Assembly: GCA_934597725.1 (NCBI GenBank) | Contig: CAKTSK010000040.1 | Span: 1 to 14,289 of the forward strand | Direction: 5' to 3' | Length of the DNA: 14,289 bases | Source of the DNA: an uncultured Eubacteriales bacterium | GTDB lineage: Bacteria > Bacillota > Clostridia > Oscillospirales > Oscillospiraceae | Shown: piece by piece, positions 13,244 through 14,289 of the stretch | How the letters are laid out: each line of letters starts with the position of its first letter | How positions within the stretch are numbered: position 1 is the stretch's first letter | The notes under the pieces: model-generated | Told to the model about the DNA's origin: nothing | Seen by the model: the letters and a program-made list of their open reading frames with translations, nothing else | The model's database searches: none | Made by a program: the position numbers and the translations under genes

Positions 13244-13272
13244 TTGCCCTTTTCGGTCAACTGTGGTATAAC
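13244..13272 (+). promoter_or_regulatory. Promoter between the two SGNH genes
   Basis: TTGCCC (13244-13249) and TATAAC (13267-13272) are 17 bases apart; the -10 matches five of six consensus bases. It begins 10 bases after the first gene's stop and would give the second gene a leader of about 207 bases. Confidence 0.55.
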
Positions 13273-13279
13273 AAATAGC

Positions 13280-13486
13280 GACGAGAGTCCTTCGAAACCC
13301 CCTTCCGCTCCCTGCGGCAGCTGCCCGGGGCGGAGGGCTGTTCCGGTTCCCACCGCACACGTTTCTGTCCCAACCGGCGCAGAGCGGTGCCGCTGCAACA
13401 GTTCTTTCTGGGGCGCTCTGGTATCCTATAGCATATCGAGTTGTAATTCATTGCGATGTTCATTCTATGACAAAGGAGGACTTTTC
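13280..13486 (+). other. Long GC-rich leader before the second SGNH gene
   Basis: About 207 untranslated bases. Possible stems are CCC-T-TCCGC with GCGGAGGG, CCGGTT with AACCGG, and AGCGG/CCGCT. The last 60 bases are AT-rich. The reading frame of the next gene happens to stay open through it, but the peptide looks random and the real start has its own ribosome site. It may be a structured regulatory RNA; no known class was recognised. Confidence 0.4.
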
Positions 13487-14146
13487 ATGTCTCAAACGAC
13501 TGCGCCTAAGATCTCCATCTTAGGGGACGGTATCAGTACTTTTGCCGGCTACACCCTGCCGGTGGCCAGCATCTACTCCCCCAGCTACGCTTCCTACTCC
13601 GGCTTTGACACCGCCGAAGGGACCTGGTGGATGCAGGCCATTCAGAAGGTGGGCGGCGTTTTCCTGCGTAACAGCTCCTCTGCCGGCTCCTATGTGAGCT
13701 ATAAGGGGCATTATTCCGCCGCCCTGCCCGGCCGCATCCGGGTCCTGGCCACGGAGACCGAAAAGCCCGATGTGGTCCTGGTTTACACCGGCCTCAACGA
13801 CGCCGCCAACGACATCGAGCTGACGGATTTCCGCCGGGACTACCTGGAAATGCTGCACAACCTCCGGCGGTTCTATCCCGAGGCTCAGATCTGGGTGGGG
13901 ACCCTTTGCCGGGGCCGGGAACCCATTCTCAACCGCCCCTATTTCATTGAGCCCGAGCATCTGGAAAACTTTGCTCCCTACAATGAGATCATTCGGGAAT
14001 GTGCCCAGGAGGTTGGCGTACAGGTTGCCGATTTTGCCGCCGACGGCGTCACCTATGAGAGCGTCAACGGCGTGCATCCCACCAAAGACGGCATGGTCGA
14101 GTTCGCTGACGCTTGGGCAGCGATCCTCAAGCCGGCCCTGCAATGA
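13487..14146 (+). CDS. SGNH hydrolase-like protein lacking catalytic Ser and Asp (probable pseudoenzyme)
   Basis: A 219-residue paralog of the preceding gene with the same fold and length. Block I reads ILGDGISTF: Gly15 (GGT, 13529-13531) replaces the nucleophile Ser. Block V reads VNGVHPTKDG: Asn194 (AAC, 14066-14068) replaces the catalytic Asp, while His197 is kept. The oxyanion-hole Gly67 and Asn104 (TGLNDA) are also kept. So ester hydrolysis by the usual mechanism should be impossible, yet the frame is intact and well conserved, which argues for a kept function such as ligand binding or regulation of its paralog. No signal peptide. AGGAGG (13474-13479) lies 7 bases before ATG 13487. Its own promoter and leader precede it. 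Confidence 0.9.
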   Translation: MSQTTAPKISILGDGISTFAGYTLPVASIYSPSYASYSGFDTAEGTWWMQAIQKVGGVFLRNSSSAGSYVSYKGHYSAALPGRIRVLATETEKPDVVLVYTGLNDAANDIELTDFRRDYLEMLHNLRRFYPEAQIWVGTLCRGREPILNRPYFIEPEHLENFAPYNEIIRECAQEVGVQVADFAADGVTYESVNGVHPTKDGMVEFADAWAAILKPALQ

Positions 14147-14152
14147 TACGCC

Positions 14153-14187
14153 AAAAAAGCGCCTTGGAGGAGATCCAAGGCGCTTTT
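14153..14187 (+). terminator. Terminator of the second SGNH gene
   Basis: Arms 14155-14168 and 14174-14187 form a perfect 14-bp stem with a 5-base loop, ending in TTTT. It starts 6-8 bases after the stop. An A run before the stem lets it also work on the minus strand. Confidence 0.9.
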
Positions 14188-14206
14188 CCGTACAATGAAA
14201 CCATAG

Positions 14207-14242
14207 TAAAAGAACAGGACAGTCGATTGACCGTCCTGTTCT
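14207..14242 (-). terminator. Terminator of a minus-strand gene entering from the right edge
   Basis: AGAACAGGAC (14211-14220) pairs with GTCCTGTTCT (14233-14242); inner GTC/GAC pairs extend it. The one odd position is a G-U pair on the minus strand but A-C on the + strand, and TTCTTTTA follows on the minus strand, so it fits the minus strand better. Confidence 0.65.
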
Positions 14243-14253
14243 CTGTGTTGGCG

Positions 14254-14289
14254 TTACCTATTTTCCCGGTTCGTCTCCAAACAAGTATC
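14254..14289 (-). CDS. Possible C-terminal end of a minus-strand gene (partial)
   Basis: A minus-strand frame enters at the right edge and ends in TAA (14256-14254), 11 bases before the terminator stem. Only 11 residues are visible (DTCLETNRENR), so no function can be given. Another frame is also open here; the call rests on the terminator's position. Confidence 0.3.
   Translation of the reverse strand, partial: DTCLETNRENR

Noticed and set aside
13244..13486. An N-terminal extension of the second SGNH protein by 81 residues
   Set aside because: The frame is open, but the peptide is random-looking, the paralog has no such extension, and AGGAGG marks the start at 13487.

Overview
The window looks like a chromosomal piece of a GC-rich, Gram-positive, spore-forming Clostridium-class anaerobe, most likely of the Oscillospiraceae / Flavonifractor-Intestinimonas type (the lineage is an inference). 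The grounds are strong AGGAGG ribosome binding sites, a T-box leader, tRNA genes with encoded CCA ends, a DUF1540 gene behind a forespore-type promoter, and an Rnf operon in the clostridial order C-D-G-E-A-B. There are no transposases, integrases, phage genes or CRISPR arrays.

Left part (1-3370): a short C-terminal coding tail on the + strand faces a three-gene minus-strand ABC transporter operon (substrate-binding lipoprotein, permease, ATPase) of the TrpXYZ type. Its promoter and a complete T-box leader lie at 2977-3314. The predicted specifier codon is UGG (Trp), so both the protein family and the leader point to tryptophan uptake controlled by uncharged tRNA-Trp.

Middle part (3370-7150): a yjdF (DUF2992) gene with a structured leader that can mask its ribosome binding site; a LysR regulator divergent from a 62-residue membrane protein; an intergenic stretch with a candidate small RNA promoter; a five-gene tRNA operon on the minus strand (Gly-Arg-His-Gln-Lys) with its promoter and a strong terminator; a 70-residue orphan protein; and a DUF1540 gene with a textbook sigma-F/sigma-G promoter.

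Right part (7150-12480): the complete rnfCDGEAB operon on the minus strand, coding for the membrane ferredoxin:NAD+ oxidoreductase that couples electron flow to ion pumping. Its promoter has an inverted repeat over the -35 element. The first 36 bases of the predicted transcript form an 11-bp hairpin followed by six U residues, which looks like an intrinsic terminator at the very 5' end of the rnf mRNA.

Far right (12555-14289): two paralogous cytoplasmic SGNH/GDSL hydrolase-like genes in tandem on the + strand. The first keeps the catalytic Ser, Asp and His. The second has lost the nucleophile (GDS to GDG) and the catalytic Asp (DxxHP to NxxHP) while keeping the rest of the fold, so it looks like a pseudoenzyme or a protein with a new role. 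Two terminators close the window; the last faces a minus-strand gene that enters from the right edge.
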